A program made the position numbers and the translations under genes. A DNA stretch of 64,000 nucleotides from an uncultured Oscillospiraceae bacterium (lineage in GTDB: Bacteria > Bacillota > Clostridia > Oscillospirales > Acutalibacteraceae), in assembly GCA_958448165.1 (NCBI GenBank), contig CAUDCW010000009.1, forward strand, positions 1 to 64,000, read 5' to 3'. The notes below the pieces were generated by a model, which saw only the letters and a list, made by a program, of their open reading frames with translations, did not search any database and was not told the origin of the DNA. Every line of letters begins with the position of its first letter. The stretch's first letter is position 1. This document shows positions 26,015 through 35,366 of this stretch, piece by piece.

Positions 26015-26635
26015 TTATCCCTCTTTTCTAAGATATGACTTTTTCCAGAAATCAAGCATTTCCGTAAAATCCTTTTCAAGCTTATCAATGTCAATATCGG
26101 CAGAATCCTTCTGCTGTATCTCCCATAGATATCCCTGCGCCGCCAGATACATTTCACGGTACATCATATTGATGTCAAGACCCGGCACAAACTGATCGGT
26201 GTTGATGTTTGCAAGAATTTTCTCCACCTTGAATTCTTTGTAGCCCCTATAGCTTTCCTGAATTTTTTGCGATATCACCGGGTCGCGTTCATAAAATGCT
26301 TTGATAACAAATCTGGCGATATCTGGATATTCACTCATAATCCGTATTTTTGCGCACATTCCACGATACATCATTTCGAACAAATCGGTCATCTCATAGC
26401 ATCCGAACTCGGTCAGATACTTGATTGTCAGCTCTGCACAGTTGTTCCACAAAAACATATACAGCTCCTGCTTGTTGTGAAAATAATGGAACAGCAGGGA
26501 TTTGCTGATACCGGCTTCGCCGGCAATTTCGCTCATCGGACTTTTCTTGTACGAATTCTGTGAGAAAACCCTGTATCCCGCATTAATAATTGCGTTTTGC
26601 TTTTCTTTTGGTAAATTGAAAAATTTTTCGTTCAT
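26015..26635 (-). CDS. TetR/AcrR-family transcriptional regulator
   Basis: 206 aa. The N-terminal helix-turn-helix reads IAGEAGISKSLLFHYFHNKQELYMFLW, the TetR DNA-binding signature; the rest is an all-helical ligand and dimerisation domain. It is the first gene of the exporter operon and very likely represses it, since a matching inverted repeat lies just upstream of its own start. The inducer is unknown but probably an exported compound. Confidence 0.92.
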   Translation of the reverse strand: MNEKFFNLPKEKQNAIINAGYRVFSQNSYKKSPMSEIAGEAGISKSLLFHYFHNKQELYMFLWNNCAELTIKYLTEFGCYEMTDLFEMMYRGMCAKIRIMSEYPDIARFVIKAFYERDPVISQKIQESYRGYKEFKVEKILANINTDQFVPGLDINMMYREMYLAAQGYLWEIQQKDSADIDIDKLEKDFTEMLDFWKKSYLRKEG

Positions 26636-26647
26636 TAAATCCCTCCA

Positions 26648-26687
26648 TTGACCGTAGCGGTCAAGTTATATTATACTCTGTTGACCG
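26648..26687 (-). promoter_or_regulatory. TetR operator and promoter of the exporter operon
   Basis: A perfect inverted repeat TTGACCG-TAG-CGGTCAA (26648-26664) lies between a minus-strand TATAAT (26670-26675 on plus) and the TetR start. A third half-site TTGACCG (26681-26687) falls in the promoter spacer. Binding there would block transcription initiation, consistent with autoregulation. Confidence 0.65.
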
Positions 26688-26805
26688 TTTATGAGAAGAC
26701 CCGGATTCTGTATTTCTGAAAATTTCTTATGAATAGCTTGTAATTTTGTTTCAACGACTTACTATTGATTGACATATCTTAAAATAATCGTCATCACATA
26801 CGCAA

Positions 26806-26841
26806 AAAGACCTCGCCGAAACAATTCGGTGAGGTCTTTTG
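26806..26841 (-). terminator. Terminator after the DUF4003 gene
   Basis: AAAAGACCTCGCCGAA (26806-26821) pairs with TTCGGTGAGGTCTTTT (26826-26841), with one G-U pair, starting five bases beyond the stop of the minus-strand gene at 26847. Confidence 0.8.
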
Positions 26842-26846
26842 TGTGT

Positions 26847-27842
26847 TCAGACGTTTGACGGACTGAATGATATTATTGTGTAAAGCGTTGCCATAAGTTC
26901 AGCGGAGGTTATTTCAACAGCATTTTCACATTCACTGTTATCCCTTGCTTCCTTTGCGTATTCATTCAGCGTTATAGTTGCGCTGTGCATCAGCCTGCGC
27001 TTCGGTAGCAGCTTCGGGTCCATGATTTTTGATTCTGTCAGCACATTGCCAAAGCCCTTAACCGTCAGCAGATAAGCGTTTACCTCAAGGATATCGTTGA
27101 CAATCTGCTCAATGCTTGTGTCTGTTGAGGCAAGTGCGCCGAATATTGACATATCCACTCCGCTTGACAGCTTGTATCCGTGACTGCGCAGAGCGGTAAT
27201 TATTGATAAAGTTCTGTCGGTCAGAGCTTTGTTTTCATTACTGCTGAGCGCAAGAATATTTGATATTGCCTGCACCGTGTTTCCGTGGCTGATTTCAGGC
27301 TTGAGCATTTCAAAACATTCCTCAGACCTTTTGATGATGTTAAGGCTCTCCTTGCTGTTCAGGGCAAACTGTACGGCAATCAGGCAATCCTCGGACGATG
27401 TAAGAAAGAAATGCTCTTTCTTTATCATATCAAATATCTCACGGGCCTGGTTTGTGATGCTTTCGTACTGCTCGGGTGAGGAGAGCTTAACGATAAGATA
27501 TGCAACAAGCGTCAGATAAGACGAGGAAGTGAAAACCTCCTTGAGCATATTATACACGTTCTTCACCTCAGAGAAAACCGCCGTCGGGTTTTCTTCAATT
27601 GAGAGCAGGGTCGCAAGTGGGATTGTTGTGGTGGTGCTTCTGAAATTCGAGAAAAAGCTTGTGTTATCCTTAATTATTTCCTTTGATGTTTTTATCCTTT
27701 TCGGGTCAAGCGTAATTCCGTTGCTTGTATAAATATTTGCGCACAACGGGTAAAGCTGCGACGCTTCCCATTTAAAGCTCTGCTTCATCATTTCAAGATT
27801 TCTTGCAAACAGCTCGCAGCGTGACAGTAATTGTTCAGTCAT
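26847..27842 (-). CDS. DUF4003 family protein
   Basis: 331-aa helical cytoplasmic protein of a family of unknown function found in Firmicutes. Recognisable segments are MKQSFKWEASQLYPLCANIY near the N terminus, KDNTSFFSNFRS, and the C-terminal helical repeats. A longer reading from 27956 is possible, but ATG 27842 with a GGAG site nine bases upstream matches the family start. It lies downstream of the phosphoglucomutase but is separated from it by a terminator-like hairpin. Confidence 0.75.
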   Translation of the reverse strand: MTEQLLSRCELFARNLEMMKQSFKWEASQLYPLCANIYTSNGITLDPKRIKTSKEIIKDNTSFFSNFRSTTTTIPLATLLSIEENPTAVFSEVKNVYNMLKEVFTSSSYLTLVAYLIVKLSSPEQYESITNQAREIFDMIKKEHFFLTSSEDCLIAVQFALNSKESLNIIKRSEECFEMLKPEISHGNTVQAISNILALSSNENKALTDRTLSIITALRSHGYKLSSGVDMSIFGALASTDTSIEQIVNDILEVNAYLLTVKGFGNVLTESKIMDPKLLPKRRLMHSATITLNEYAKEARDNSECENAVEITSAELMATLYTIISFSPSNV

Positions 27843-27876
27843 AAAAACAAATCTCCATTTCAGCTTTGTAAGCAGT

Positions 27877-27933
27877 TGTAAAAACGGGCTGTAGCAAAGG
27901 TGAAAACCTGAGCGTTCACTTTTTCTACAGCCC
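27877..27933 (-). terminator. Terminator after phosphoglucomutase
   Basis: GGGCTGTAG (27886-27894) pairs with CTACAGCCC (27925-27933), and an inner helix continues it almost to a ten-base loop. On the minus strand it is followed by GTTTTTAC, as expected for an intrinsic terminator. Confidence 0.7.
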
Positions 27934-27948
27934 TTATAGATTATTAAA

Positions 27949-29664
27949 TTAAACACCCATCAGCTTTTCGCCGGCGCTTGCAAGCTTGTCAGAAAGCTCA
28001 CGGGCATTTTCGGCACTCTGACCGACCGCCGTTACATACAGCTTGATTTTCGGCTCTGTGCCGCTGGGGCGAACAATAACAGCGTTTTCTCCCTCAAGCG
28101 AGAATGCGATGACATTTGACTTGGGCAGCTTGATTTCTGTCTTTTCGCCTGTCAGCTTGTCTTCGCTGACGCTTTCAAGATAATCGTCAACCTTTATGAT
28201 TTTAAAGCCTGCGATATCCGACGGTGTGTTTTCTCTGAGAGATGTCATAATCTCTGACATCTTCTTCATTCCCTGTGCGCCTTCAAAAGCAAAATTCAGT
28301 GTGTTGTTGATATAATATCCGTACTCCTCATACATCTCGTCGATAACCTGAGAGAGAGTCTTGCCCTGCTTTTTGTAGTATGCCGCCATCTCACAGATAA
28401 GCATTGATGCGACAACAGCGTCCTTGTCACGAACATAGGAGCCGGCAAGATAGCCGTAGCTTTCCTCAAAGCCGAACACATATCTGTTCTCTTCGCTGTT
28501 TTGCTCAAGGCCGAGAATCTGCTCGCCGATATACTTGAAGCCTGTCAGAACATTTCTGAGCTCGGCGCCGTATTTTTCGCAAAGCTTGTTTATCATAATG
28601 CTTGTAACTATGGTCTTTACAACAATCGGGTTCTGCGGCAGAGTGCCGAGAGCCTTTCTCTGCGAGAGAATATAGTCTGTAAGCATAATGCCTGTTTCGT
28701 TGCCTGTAAGCAGACGGTAAGAATCGCCGTCTTTTGCGGCGATGCCGACACGGTCGCTGTCAGGGTCAGTTGCAAGAAGAAGGTCAGGCTTAACCTCGTC
28801 GCAAAGCTCAAGACCCAGCTTCAGCGCTTCCTTGAATTCCGGGTTAGGGTACGGGCAGGTTGTGAAGTTGCCGTCAGGCATTTCCTGTTCCTTGACAACC
28901 TGAACATCTTCAACGCCTATTCTGTTAAGAATAGCACGCACAAGCTTGTTGCCTGCTCCGTTGAGCGGAGTATAAACAACCTTCAAGCCGGAATCAGCGC
29001 AGATATCACCGTGAATCTGCTGTGCCTGAACATTGTCAAGGTATGTTTCATACACGCTGTCTGCGACATACTCAATTGTGCCGTCTGCCAGAGCCTTGTC
29101 AAAGTCGGCAAGCTTTATGTCCTCAAAGCAGTCAAGCTTCTGAATTTCCGCATAAACGGCATTTGCACCGTCGTCGGTCATCTGACAGCCGTCACTGCCG
29201 TAGCATTTGTATCCGTTATATTTTGCCGGGTTGTGGCTTGCGGTTATCATAATACCGCTTTTACATTTTAATTCTCTTACAAGAAAGGAGAGAACAGGTG
29301 TAGGCTGAAGCTCTTTGGAGATATAAACCTTGATTCCGTTGCCGGCAAGAACCCTTGCGGCTTCCTTGGCGAAAAGGTCAGCCTTTATTCTTGAATCAAA
29401 GGATATCGCCACCGCAGATTCGGAGTATTTATTGTTAAGATAGTTTGCGAGTCCCTGTGTTGCAAGGCGTACACTGTATATATTCATCCTGTTGGTGCCT
29501 GCACCGATAACACCTCTGAGTCCTGCTGTGCCGAACTCAAGCGCACGGTAAAAACGGTCATAGATTTCTTCCTCCTGACCGTCAATTGATACTAATTCGT
29601 CGATAAGGTCCTTATCGTCTGTTGCCTTTGTTTTCCATAAAGTATAAAGCTCGTTAGTATTCAT
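27949..29664 (-). CDS. pgcA: Phosphoglucomutase/phosphomannomutase
   Basis: Alpha-D-phosphohexomutase of about 571 aa interconverting hexose 1- and 6-phosphates, feeding nucleotide-sugar synthesis. It shows the phosphoserine loop TASHNPAKYNGYK (Ser143), metal loop DPDSDR, sugar loop GFEESYGYL and phosphate loop RPSGTEPKIK. Length matches the Bacillus PgcA type. The longer reading from 29706 is rejected because ATG 29664 has GAGGTGG just upstream. It may supply precursors to the surface glycan genes. Confidence 0.93.
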   Translation of the reverse strand: MNTNELYTLWKTKATDDKDLIDELVSIDGQEEEIYDRFYRALEFGTAGLRGVIGAGTNRMNIYSVRLATQGLANYLNNKYSESAVAISFDSRIKADLFAKEAARVLAGNGIKVYISKELQPTPVLSFLVRELKCKSGIMITASHNPAKYNGYKCYGSDGCQMTDDGANAVYAEIQKLDCFEDIKLADFDKALADGTIEYVADSVYETYLDNVQAQQIHGDICADSGLKVVYTPLNGAGNKLVRAILNRIGVEDVQVVKEQEMPDGNFTTCPYPNPEFKEALKLGLELCDEVKPDLLLATDPDSDRVGIAAKDGDSYRLLTGNETGIMLTDYILSQRKALGTLPQNPIVVKTIVTSIMINKLCEKYGAELRNVLTGFKYIGEQILGLEQNSEENRYVFGFEESYGYLAGSYVRDKDAVVASMLICEMAAYYKKQGKTLSQVIDEMYEEYGYYINNTLNFAFEGAQGMKKMSEIMTSLRENTPSDIAGFKIIKVDDYLESVSEDKLTGEKTEIKLPKSNVIAFSLEGENAVIVRPSGTEPKIKLYVTAVGQSAENARELSDKLASAGEKLMGV

Positions 29665-30042
29665 ATTTTCCACCTCTGGTAAAGTTATAAATATTTGTTT
29701 AATCAATTGTCTGTTTAATGCATTTTTATGGTTTCAATCAATTTGCTTTGATTTGCACTAAATTATAGCATATTTTTCGCTAAAAGACAAATTGCAATAT
29801 GACAAAAATTCACGGTGCTTGAATTGTTTTGATGTTAATTTTTGCCATAAAGCTGTTGATATGCAAGGGCTTTAATATCTTTATGTAGATTTCTTGCAGT
29901 AAAGTGTGAATTTGTTATACAGTTTTCTGCGGTAAAGTTTTTATTTTAATTCTTGATTTTGCTTGTGTTGTCCCAAGTTTTATAGTAAAATAAAAGAAAT
30001 ATTGTTTTTATAGCATAAATTTAAACTTAGGAGGACTTTAAA
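29665..30042. other. Divergent intergenic region
   Basis: An AT-rich 378-bp gap between the minus-strand phosphoglucomutase and a plus-strand membrane protein. I see no ORF, tRNA or strong hairpin. A weak candidate promoter for the plus-strand gene is TTGCTT-16 bp-TATAGT, ending near 29986. Confidence 0.4.
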
Positions 30043-30927
30043 TTGGAAGAAAAAAATAATATTCTATCCGAGGAGGAAGCAACAGCTTCTCTCGACACAG
30101 CAGATGAAACAACACAGCCGGCAGAGCCTGCCGAAGCTGACAGCAGTGAAGCCGTGGATGCTCAACAGGAGGAGCCGGCGGAATATGTTCCGCAATTCGG
30201 CGAAATAGAGGGTGTTTCACTTCAGACTCAGGGTGAAACGGCGGTAAAGGTAAAGAAAAAAAGCTTCCTTATGCCGTGCATAATAATTTCGGCTTGCGTT
30301 CTTCTTGTAGCTGTTATTATCGGCGTTGTTTTCCTTTTGTTCTTTAACACCTCGGTTACGGGAACATATGTAATTGAAGATGACGGTCAATCAGCTCAGG
30401 TTCAGACATACTTTATTCTTGAAGATAACGGACTGCTCACACAGCGTTCGGGTTCGGTTGAGCTTGAGGGAACATATGAGCTTTCAAACGAGAACGGTGC
30501 AAATAAGATTACGTTTGAAATTCCTGCAAACTACGTCAATGTTACATATAACTACAAGCTTGAGGGCAACAGAATCACAGGTATAAAGATGCTTTTATCC
30601 GATGACAACGGAAACTCAATGATTTTTGCTCCTGCGACATACACTGAAACAGTGGTTGAGCCGATTGAAAAAGCACAGCTTGATTCTAAGCTTGTCGGCA
30701 AGTGGGAGGACAGCGCAGGATACGGTCTTACATACACATTCAATGACGACTACAGTCTTGTAATGAGCGGTAACGGAATGAACATTTACGGATATTATTC
30801 GGCAGAAAACGGCACCGTGAAGATCAAATATCAGGCTAACGAAGTTGTAGAAAGCTCCGCTACCTACTCCTTTAAGGATGATACGCTTGTTCTTAACAAC
30901 CTCGAGTTCAAGAAGGTAAGCGAATAA
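30043..30927 (+). CDS. Membrane-anchored protein with acidic cytoplasmic tail
   Basis: 294 aa. An acidic, Glu/Ala/Pro-rich N-terminal tail (about 70 residues) is followed by a basic KVKKKS patch, one TM helix (residues 78-103) and an outer region of two related beta-rich segments (GTYVIEDDGQSAQVQTYFIL and GKWEDSAGYGLTYTFNDDYS), resembling DUF5640-type lipocalin-like repeats. TTG 30043 is used, with AGGAGG eight bases upstream. Function is unknown. It lies 28 bases before the lysozyme gene and may be co-transcribed. Confidence 0.7.
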   Translation: MEEKNNILSEEEATASLDTADETTQPAEPAEADSSEAVDAQQEEPAEYVPQFGEIEGVSLQTQGETAVKVKKKSFLMPCIIISACVLLVAVIIGVVFLLFFNTSVTGTYVIEDDGQSAQVQTYFILEDNGLLTQRSGSVELEGTYELSNENGANKITFEIPANYVNVTYNYKLEGNRITGIKMLLSDDNGNSMIFAPATYTETVVEPIEKAQLDSKLVGKWEDSAGYGLTYTFNDDYSLVMSGNGMNIYGYYSAENGTVKIKYQANEVVESSATYSFKDDTLVLNNLEFKKVSE

Positions 30928-30955
30928 GCAAGAGTATTTCGGGATGTGTTCAATT

Positions 30956-32434
30956 ATGTTTGGTAAGAAGTATAGATGTCTTGCTTTGTTTATTGCTCTG
31001 CTGATTCTGATTTTTTCGGTATCGGTTTCAAGTGCGTCGGCGGCAAGCGCAGGCGTAACTATTGCAAAGCCGCATTACAGCGTTCAAATCGGTTCAACGC
31101 TGAAAATTAAAGCAACAGGCACAAATTTAACGTGGACCTCGTCCGACCCGTCTGTTGCAACGGTAAGTCAGCTTGGCGTGGTTAAGGGTGTTTCAATGGG
31201 CAGAACAACAATTACGGCAAAAAACGCCTCATACTCTGCATCGTGTGAAATAACCTGCGGCTTTTATCAGGGTATTGATGTTTCAAGCTGGAACAGCGAA
31301 TATTCGCAAAGCGGAAATTATGTAGGACCGGTCAACTGGAAGAAAGTCAAGGCGGCAGGCATTGATTTTGCCTTTCTGCGTGCAGGATACGGCTGGGAGG
31401 ATTATCCCTATCAGATGGATAACCAGCTTGTCAATAATGTCAAGGGCTGTCTTGACAACGATATTCCGTTCGGCCTTTATTTCTACTCATATGCCACAAA
31501 CACCAGAGAGGCGGTTCTGGAGGCGAATTATCTTCTCAGAATTCTCAATGACTATGTTCCGGATGCAACCCGGAAGATAAGCCTACCGATTGCTTATGAC
31601 CTTGAAGAGAGCTTTATCTATACTATGGACAAAGAACAGCTCACCAATATTGCGCTGTCTTTCTGCAACACCATAAAGGCAGCGGGCTATGACACAATGA
31701 TATACGGCAACACAGCGTCGTTCAACAATATGAACCTTGATACGCTCAGGAAGAACGATATCGGCTTCTGGTATGCAATGTGGCCGAACAATCCTCAGTT
31801 TTCGGAGCCGGAAACAATATCAAAGTCCGACATAGTTCCTGAAGTGTGGCAGTATGCTTCCGACGGATATCTTCCGCCGGCAGGCACTACCGAGGGCGTT
31901 GATATGAACGTAATGTATATGCTCAGCAGTAAGACGGAGATGTTTAAAGACACAAAAACTTCTGCGACTGTATCAAGCCCCGGCAGCGGAAAGGCGAAGC
32001 TCAGCTGGAACAGTGTTCCGTCAGCACAGTATAATCTTTACAGAGCGCCGGTAAGCTCAACAGGAAAGATTGACACTGCCAATGCAGTAAAGCTTTACAG
32101 CGGAGGAAAAACCTCGTTTACCGACGGCTCGTTAAAATACGGAAAAAGCTATTACTATTACACCGACACATCTTTTTCCGGCGATATGCTTGACCCCGAT
32201 TATCGCAAGATAGTCAGCGGAGTTGAAAAGGGCGTATATGTATATAATGTTTACGGCGGTGATGTGTCGCTTGACGGAAGATTAACGCTTATTGATGCGA
32301 TAATGATTCAGAAATATGTCAACGGTGCATATTCGTTCAGCAATATCCGGATTTCTGCGGCGGACTATGATTCGTCAGGGAAAATCAATTTGCTTGATGC
32401 TGTGCTTGTGCAGAAAAAAGGAGCCGGAAATTAA
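30956..32434 (+). CDS. Secreted GH25 lysozyme with Big_2 and dockerin domains
   Basis: About 492 aa. Order: signal peptide (CLALFIALLILIFSVSVSSASA), Big_2 immunoglobulin-like domain (TWTSSDPSVATVSQLGVVKG), GH25 muramidase (QGIDVSSWNSEY, FAFLRAGYG, PIAYDLEES with catalytic acids), a fibronectin-like segment, and a C-terminal dockerin with two calcium loops (GDVSLDGRLTLIDAIMIQK and DYDSSGKINLLDAVLVQKK). It should cleave peptidoglycan outside the cell while docked to a cohesin scaffold. ATG 30944 is possible; 30956 is better spaced from GGGA. Confidence 0.88.
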   Translation: MFGKKYRCLALFIALLILIFSVSVSSASAASAGVTIAKPHYSVQIGSTLKIKATGTNLTWTSSDPSVATVSQLGVVKGVSMGRTTITAKNASYSASCEITCGFYQGIDVSSWNSEYSQSGNYVGPVNWKKVKAAGIDFAFLRAGYGWEDYPYQMDNQLVNNVKGCLDNDIPFGLYFYSYATNTREAVLEANYLLRILNDYVPDATRKISLPIAYDLEESFIYTMDKEQLTNIALSFCNTIKAAGYDTMIYGNTASFNNMNLDTLRKNDIGFWYAMWPNNPQFSEPETISKSDIVPEVWQYASDGYLPPAGTTEGVDMNVMYMLSSKTEMFKDTKTSATVSSPGSGKAKLSWNSVPSAQYNLYRAPVSSTGKIDTANAVKLYSGGKTSFTDGSLKYGKSYYYYTDTSFSGDMLDPDYRKIVSGVEKGVYVYNVYGGDVSLDGRLTLIDAIMIQKYVNGAYSFSNIRISAADYDSSGKINLLDAVLVQKKGAGN

Positions 32435-32445
32435 TAAAATCTATC

Positions 32446-32484
32446 TCAAGCTGTTTCACTTTGCGGAGACAGCTTGATTATTTT
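32446..32484 (+). terminator. Terminator after the lysozyme gene
   Basis: TCAAGCTGT (32446-32454) pairs with ACAGCTTGA (32469-32477), followed by TTATTTT. Confidence 0.75.
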
Positions 32485-32544
32485 AACAAAATCAAAAAAA
32501 TATACAAATTTTTTGTTATGCCTATTTATTTCTTGTAGAATATA

Positions 32545-32553
32545 TGATATAAT
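32545..32553 (+). promoter_or_regulatory. Extended -10 promoter for hpf
   Basis: TGATATAAT, 47 bases upstream of the hpf start, identical to the extended -10 elements before tig and pyrB. Confidence 0.5.
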
Positions 32554-32600
32554 GTAGTCAGCAAAGAAGTTTTGCTAATAAAATGCAGGAGGTTGTATCT

Positions 32601-33152
32601 ATGTTGGTTACCTACACAGCTAAGAAAGTAAACTTGAAGGACAATTTTAAAAATATGGTTGACAAAAAGCTGTCTAAGTTTGACAGGCTTTTCAGCGACA
32701 GCGCAAGTGCAACTGTCAAGGTCGCAGTTGAAAAAAACAGACAAACTGTTGAGATAACAATTAACGATAACGGGATGATATACAGATCTGAAAATACAGC
32801 GGCAGAGATGAACGAGGCGGTTGACAAATGTGTTGCGATTCTCGGCAGACAGATCAGAAAAAATAAGACAAGGCTTGAAAAACGCTTCAGAGCCGGCTCT
32901 ATTGATGAGTTTATTGCAGCCGAGCCTGACGGTGTTGATGAAGAGGAAGAAATGGCAGAGGCAGTAAACTATGACGTTTACCGTGTAAAGACCATTCCGT
33001 CAAAGCCAATGCTTGTTGATGAGGCAATACTTAGAATGAATATGGTTGACCACCAGTTCTTTATGTTCACAAATGCCGAAACCTCACAAATCAATGTTGT
33101 GTATAAGAGGGCAGACGGCAGATACGGGCTTTTAGTGCCTGATGAAAATTGA
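32601..33152 (+). CDS. hpf: Ribosome hibernation promoting factor, long form
   Basis: 183-aa long HPF that dimerises 70S ribosomes into inactive 100S particles in stationary phase. The N-terminal S30AE domain (residues 1-100, YTAKKVNLKDNFKNMVDKKL...) is followed by an acidic linker and the C-terminal dimerisation domain (IPSKPMLVDEAILRMNMVDHQFFMFTNAET). ATG 32601 has AGGAGG seven bases upstream; an ATG at 32583 precedes that site and is rejected. Monocistronic, with its own promoter and terminator. Confidence 0.95.
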   Translation: MLVTYTAKKVNLKDNFKNMVDKKLSKFDRLFSDSASATVKVAVEKNRQTVEITINDNGMIYRSENTAAEMNEAVDKCVAILGRQIRKNKTRLEKRFRAGSIDEFIAAEPDGVDEEEEMAEAVNYDVYRVKTIPSKPMLVDEAILRMNMVDHQFFMFTNAETSQINVVYKRADGRYGLLVPDEN

Positions 33153-33196
33153 TCATATCCAACTTAATTTCATATGTTTTCTTAATTTCTTAGCAT

Positions 33197-33224
33197 AAAA
33201 GCCGCAGCATAAGCTGCGGCTTTT
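33197..33224 (+). terminator. Terminator after hpf
   Basis: AAAAGCCGCAGC, loop ATAA, GCTGCGGCTTTT: a perfect 12-bp intrinsic terminator. Confidence 0.9.
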
Positions 33225-33277
33225 GTGCTGTTCGTTTTGGAATAATAGACAAAATTTAACAAAAAATAAGAAAAATA

Positions 33278-33306
33278 TTGACAATATGACGTCAAAGGTT
33301 TAAAAT
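33278..33306 (+). promoter_or_regulatory. Promoter for cas6 with palindromic spacer
   Basis: Consensus TTGACA (33278-33283), a 17-bp spacer and TAAAAT (33301-33306). The spacer contains the palindrome TGACGTCA (33287-33294), a possible operator. It lies about 83 bases upstream of cas6. Confidence 0.7.
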
Positions 33307-33388
33307 AAGTGAGAATAATAGTAATAAATTAAACAAATAACAACAGTGAATAATAATCTCTAAATATTTTTTAAAACAGGAGGGCTCA

Positions 33389-34120
33389 ATGAGGATACAA
33401 TTAAAATTTTCTGCAAAAAACAATAAACTTCCGCTTGATTACAGAAGAGTGTTTTTATCTTATTTCAAATATTCGTTATCACAAATTGCAAACGGAAAAT
33501 ATTATGAAAAATACTATTTCCCGAAAAACCGCAGACCGTTTACTTTTGCGCTCAGGCTTCCTAAAGCTGATTTTTTATGCGACGGAATAACACTTGACGA
33601 AAACGAGTTTACTCTCACTTTTTCAACAGGCGACAGTATGGCAGGGTTTGTGTTTATGTCTGCATTTATTGCTCAAAAGGGAAAAAGTTTTCGTGCACCG
33701 TTTGAGAATGCATATCTTCTTCAATCTGTTGTTCAACTGCCCGAAAGAACAGTTACGTCAGACACTGCTATCGTGAAGATGCTAAGTCCTTTGTGCCTGA
33801 GGGACCATGATAAGGAAAATAACAGGGATATTTATTATTCTTCGGCAAGCGAAAACTTCCCCGAACACGCAAGCCGTATATTGGCACAGCAGCTTATCGC
33901 CGACGGTTTTTCTGAGGATATGGCTTGCTCTGTGCGGATTGTTCCTGTCAAATGCAAAAAAACTGTCGTCAAACACTACAACTGTTCAATAGAATGTACT
34001 TTGGGTGAGTTTGCCATAAATGCAGACAAGAGTGTTATCAATTTTCTTTTGCAGTTCGGTATAGGCTCACGCAAATCAGCCGGATTTGGCTTGGCTGAGC
34101 TTGTCGCAGAAGGCAACTAA
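33389..34120 (+). CDS. cas6: CRISPR-associated endoribonuclease Cas6 (orphan)
   Basis: 243-aa RAMP-fold nuclease that would process CRISPR precursor RNA. The C-terminal glycine-rich signature FGIGSRKSAGFGLAEL is typical of Cas6, as are the opening MRIQLKFSA and the LPLDYRR segment. RBS AGGAGG precedes ATG 33389. No other cas gene or repeat-spacer array is visible in the window; an IS5-family element starts right at the stop codon. It may act on an array elsewhere or be a remnant. Confidence 0.8.
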   Translation: MRIQLKFSAKNNKLPLDYRRVFLSYFKYSLSQIANGKYYEKYYFPKNRRPFTFALRLPKADFLCDGITLDENEFTLTFSTGDSMAGFVFMSAFIAQKGKSFRAPFENAYLLQSVVQLPERTVTSDTAIVKMLSPLCLRDHDKENNRDIYYSSASENFPEHASRILAQQLIADGFSEDMACSVRIVPVKCKKTVVKHYNCSIECTLGEFAINADKSVINFLLQFGIGSRKSAGFGLAELVAEGN

Positions 34121-35362
34121 GGAGCTGAAATAAGTCAGACCATTCTTTCTCATTCTAACAGTTTCAGCATTGAAAGGGAAAAAGACACGGCTGGCTACCG
34201 TGCCTTTAACCTTAATTATTATTGTAGGAGCGATTAAAATGAGCCAAATGACATTCAGTGATTAAGAGTACAGCTGCCGCAAGAAGAAAACCAAAAGAGA
34301 AGAATTTCTGGATGTAATGGAAGACATAATACCATAGGATGAATGGGTAGAATTTGTAAGACCATACTATCCCAGCGGAAAACGAGGCAGACCTACAAAA
34401 GGAATAGAAGAATGCTGAGAATGTACCTGTTGCAGGTATGGTTCAATTTATCTGACGAAGGCATAGAAGATGCGATTTACGACAGCTATGCATTCAGAAA
34501 ATTTATGGGTATCAACTTTAACGAAGAACAGGTACTTGATGCAACGACCCTTTTGAAGTTCAGGTATCTTCTGGAGAAAAATCATATCGGAGAGCAATTA
34601 TTCCGAGCAATCAATTACGTACTTGAACAGGGCGGATCAATGATGAAAGGCGGTACGATTGTTGACGCTACCATTATAAACGCTCCAAGCTCAACCAAAA
34701 ACAAAGAAAAGACAAGAGATCCTGAAATGTACCAGACTAAAAAGGTAACGAATGGCAATTCGGTATGAAGTTTCATATCGGAGTAGATGACGGAACAGGC
34801 TATGTTCATACAGTTACAGCAACATCAGCAAATGTCCATGATATTACAGAAACTCATAATCTGTTGCGAGAAGACGATGAGGTTGTGTACGGAGATTCGG
34901 GGTATATAGGAATTGAAAAGCGAGAAGAAATCAAAAATGATGAAAATTTAAGTAAGATAGATTTCCTTATTAAACGCAGACCAAAAAGTCTTCCAAAAGT
35001 ATCCGATAATTCCATGGACTGGGAAAGATACATCGACAATCGAAAATCATCGGTACGCTCCAAAGTTGAACACGCATTTCATATCATCAAAAACAGATTT
35101 GGCTTCAACAAAGTTCGATATCGTGGTATAGCCAAAAATCTCAATAAACTGAACGTGCTGTTTGCCAGCGCTAATTTGCTGATGTATGCAGAAGCGAAAA
35201 AACGCTCTGTAAAAACCAAGGGATAACTATACCCTTTTGAGGGTAAAATCCTCAAAAAAGATGGAATACAGGCGGATAAGGCTCTGTTTAACAAAAATTT
35301 GTGATTTATTTTAACCATATAGCGCATATATCGTTTTTATTACTAATTTAATCAGTGTTTCC
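34121..35362 (+). mobile_element. Degenerate IS5-family insertion sequence
   Basis: A 1242-bp element, the normal size for this family, bounded by CTAA on both sides (34117-34120 and 35363-35366), matching the YTAR target preference of IS5-type elements. The right end ends GTGTTTCC; the left begins GGAGCTGAAATAAG and matches only partly, suggesting a decayed left terminus. The same GTGTTTCC end is found in the 171-bp MITE at 43461. It carries one broken transposase gene. Confidence 0.75.
34239..35226 (+). pseudogene. IS5-family transposase, inactivated
   Basis: Pieces in three frames together match an IS5-type DDE transposase: MSQMTFSD at the start, VDATIINAPSSTKN (first Asp), VYGDSGYIG (second Asp) and SKVEHAFHIIKNRFGF (Glu). 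Damage is clear: in-frame TAA at 34263 and TAG at 34335 (where Trp is expected), a frameshift near 34410, and a second near 34745 where one A appears lost from an A-run before GGTAACGAATGG. Restoring it gives QTKKGNEWQFGMKFHIGVD. With two stops as well, programmed frameshifting cannot rescue it. Confidence 0.85.
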
Positions 35363-35366
35363 CTAA

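Noticed and set aside
28501..29271. 256-codon plus-strand ORF
   Set aside because: Antisense shadow of the phosphoglucomutase gene, whose motifs are complete on the minus strand.
34400..34770. Programmed frameshift in the IS5-type transposase
   Set aside because: The A-run frameshift could be programmed, but two in-frame stops and another frameshift earlier show the gene is simply decayed.
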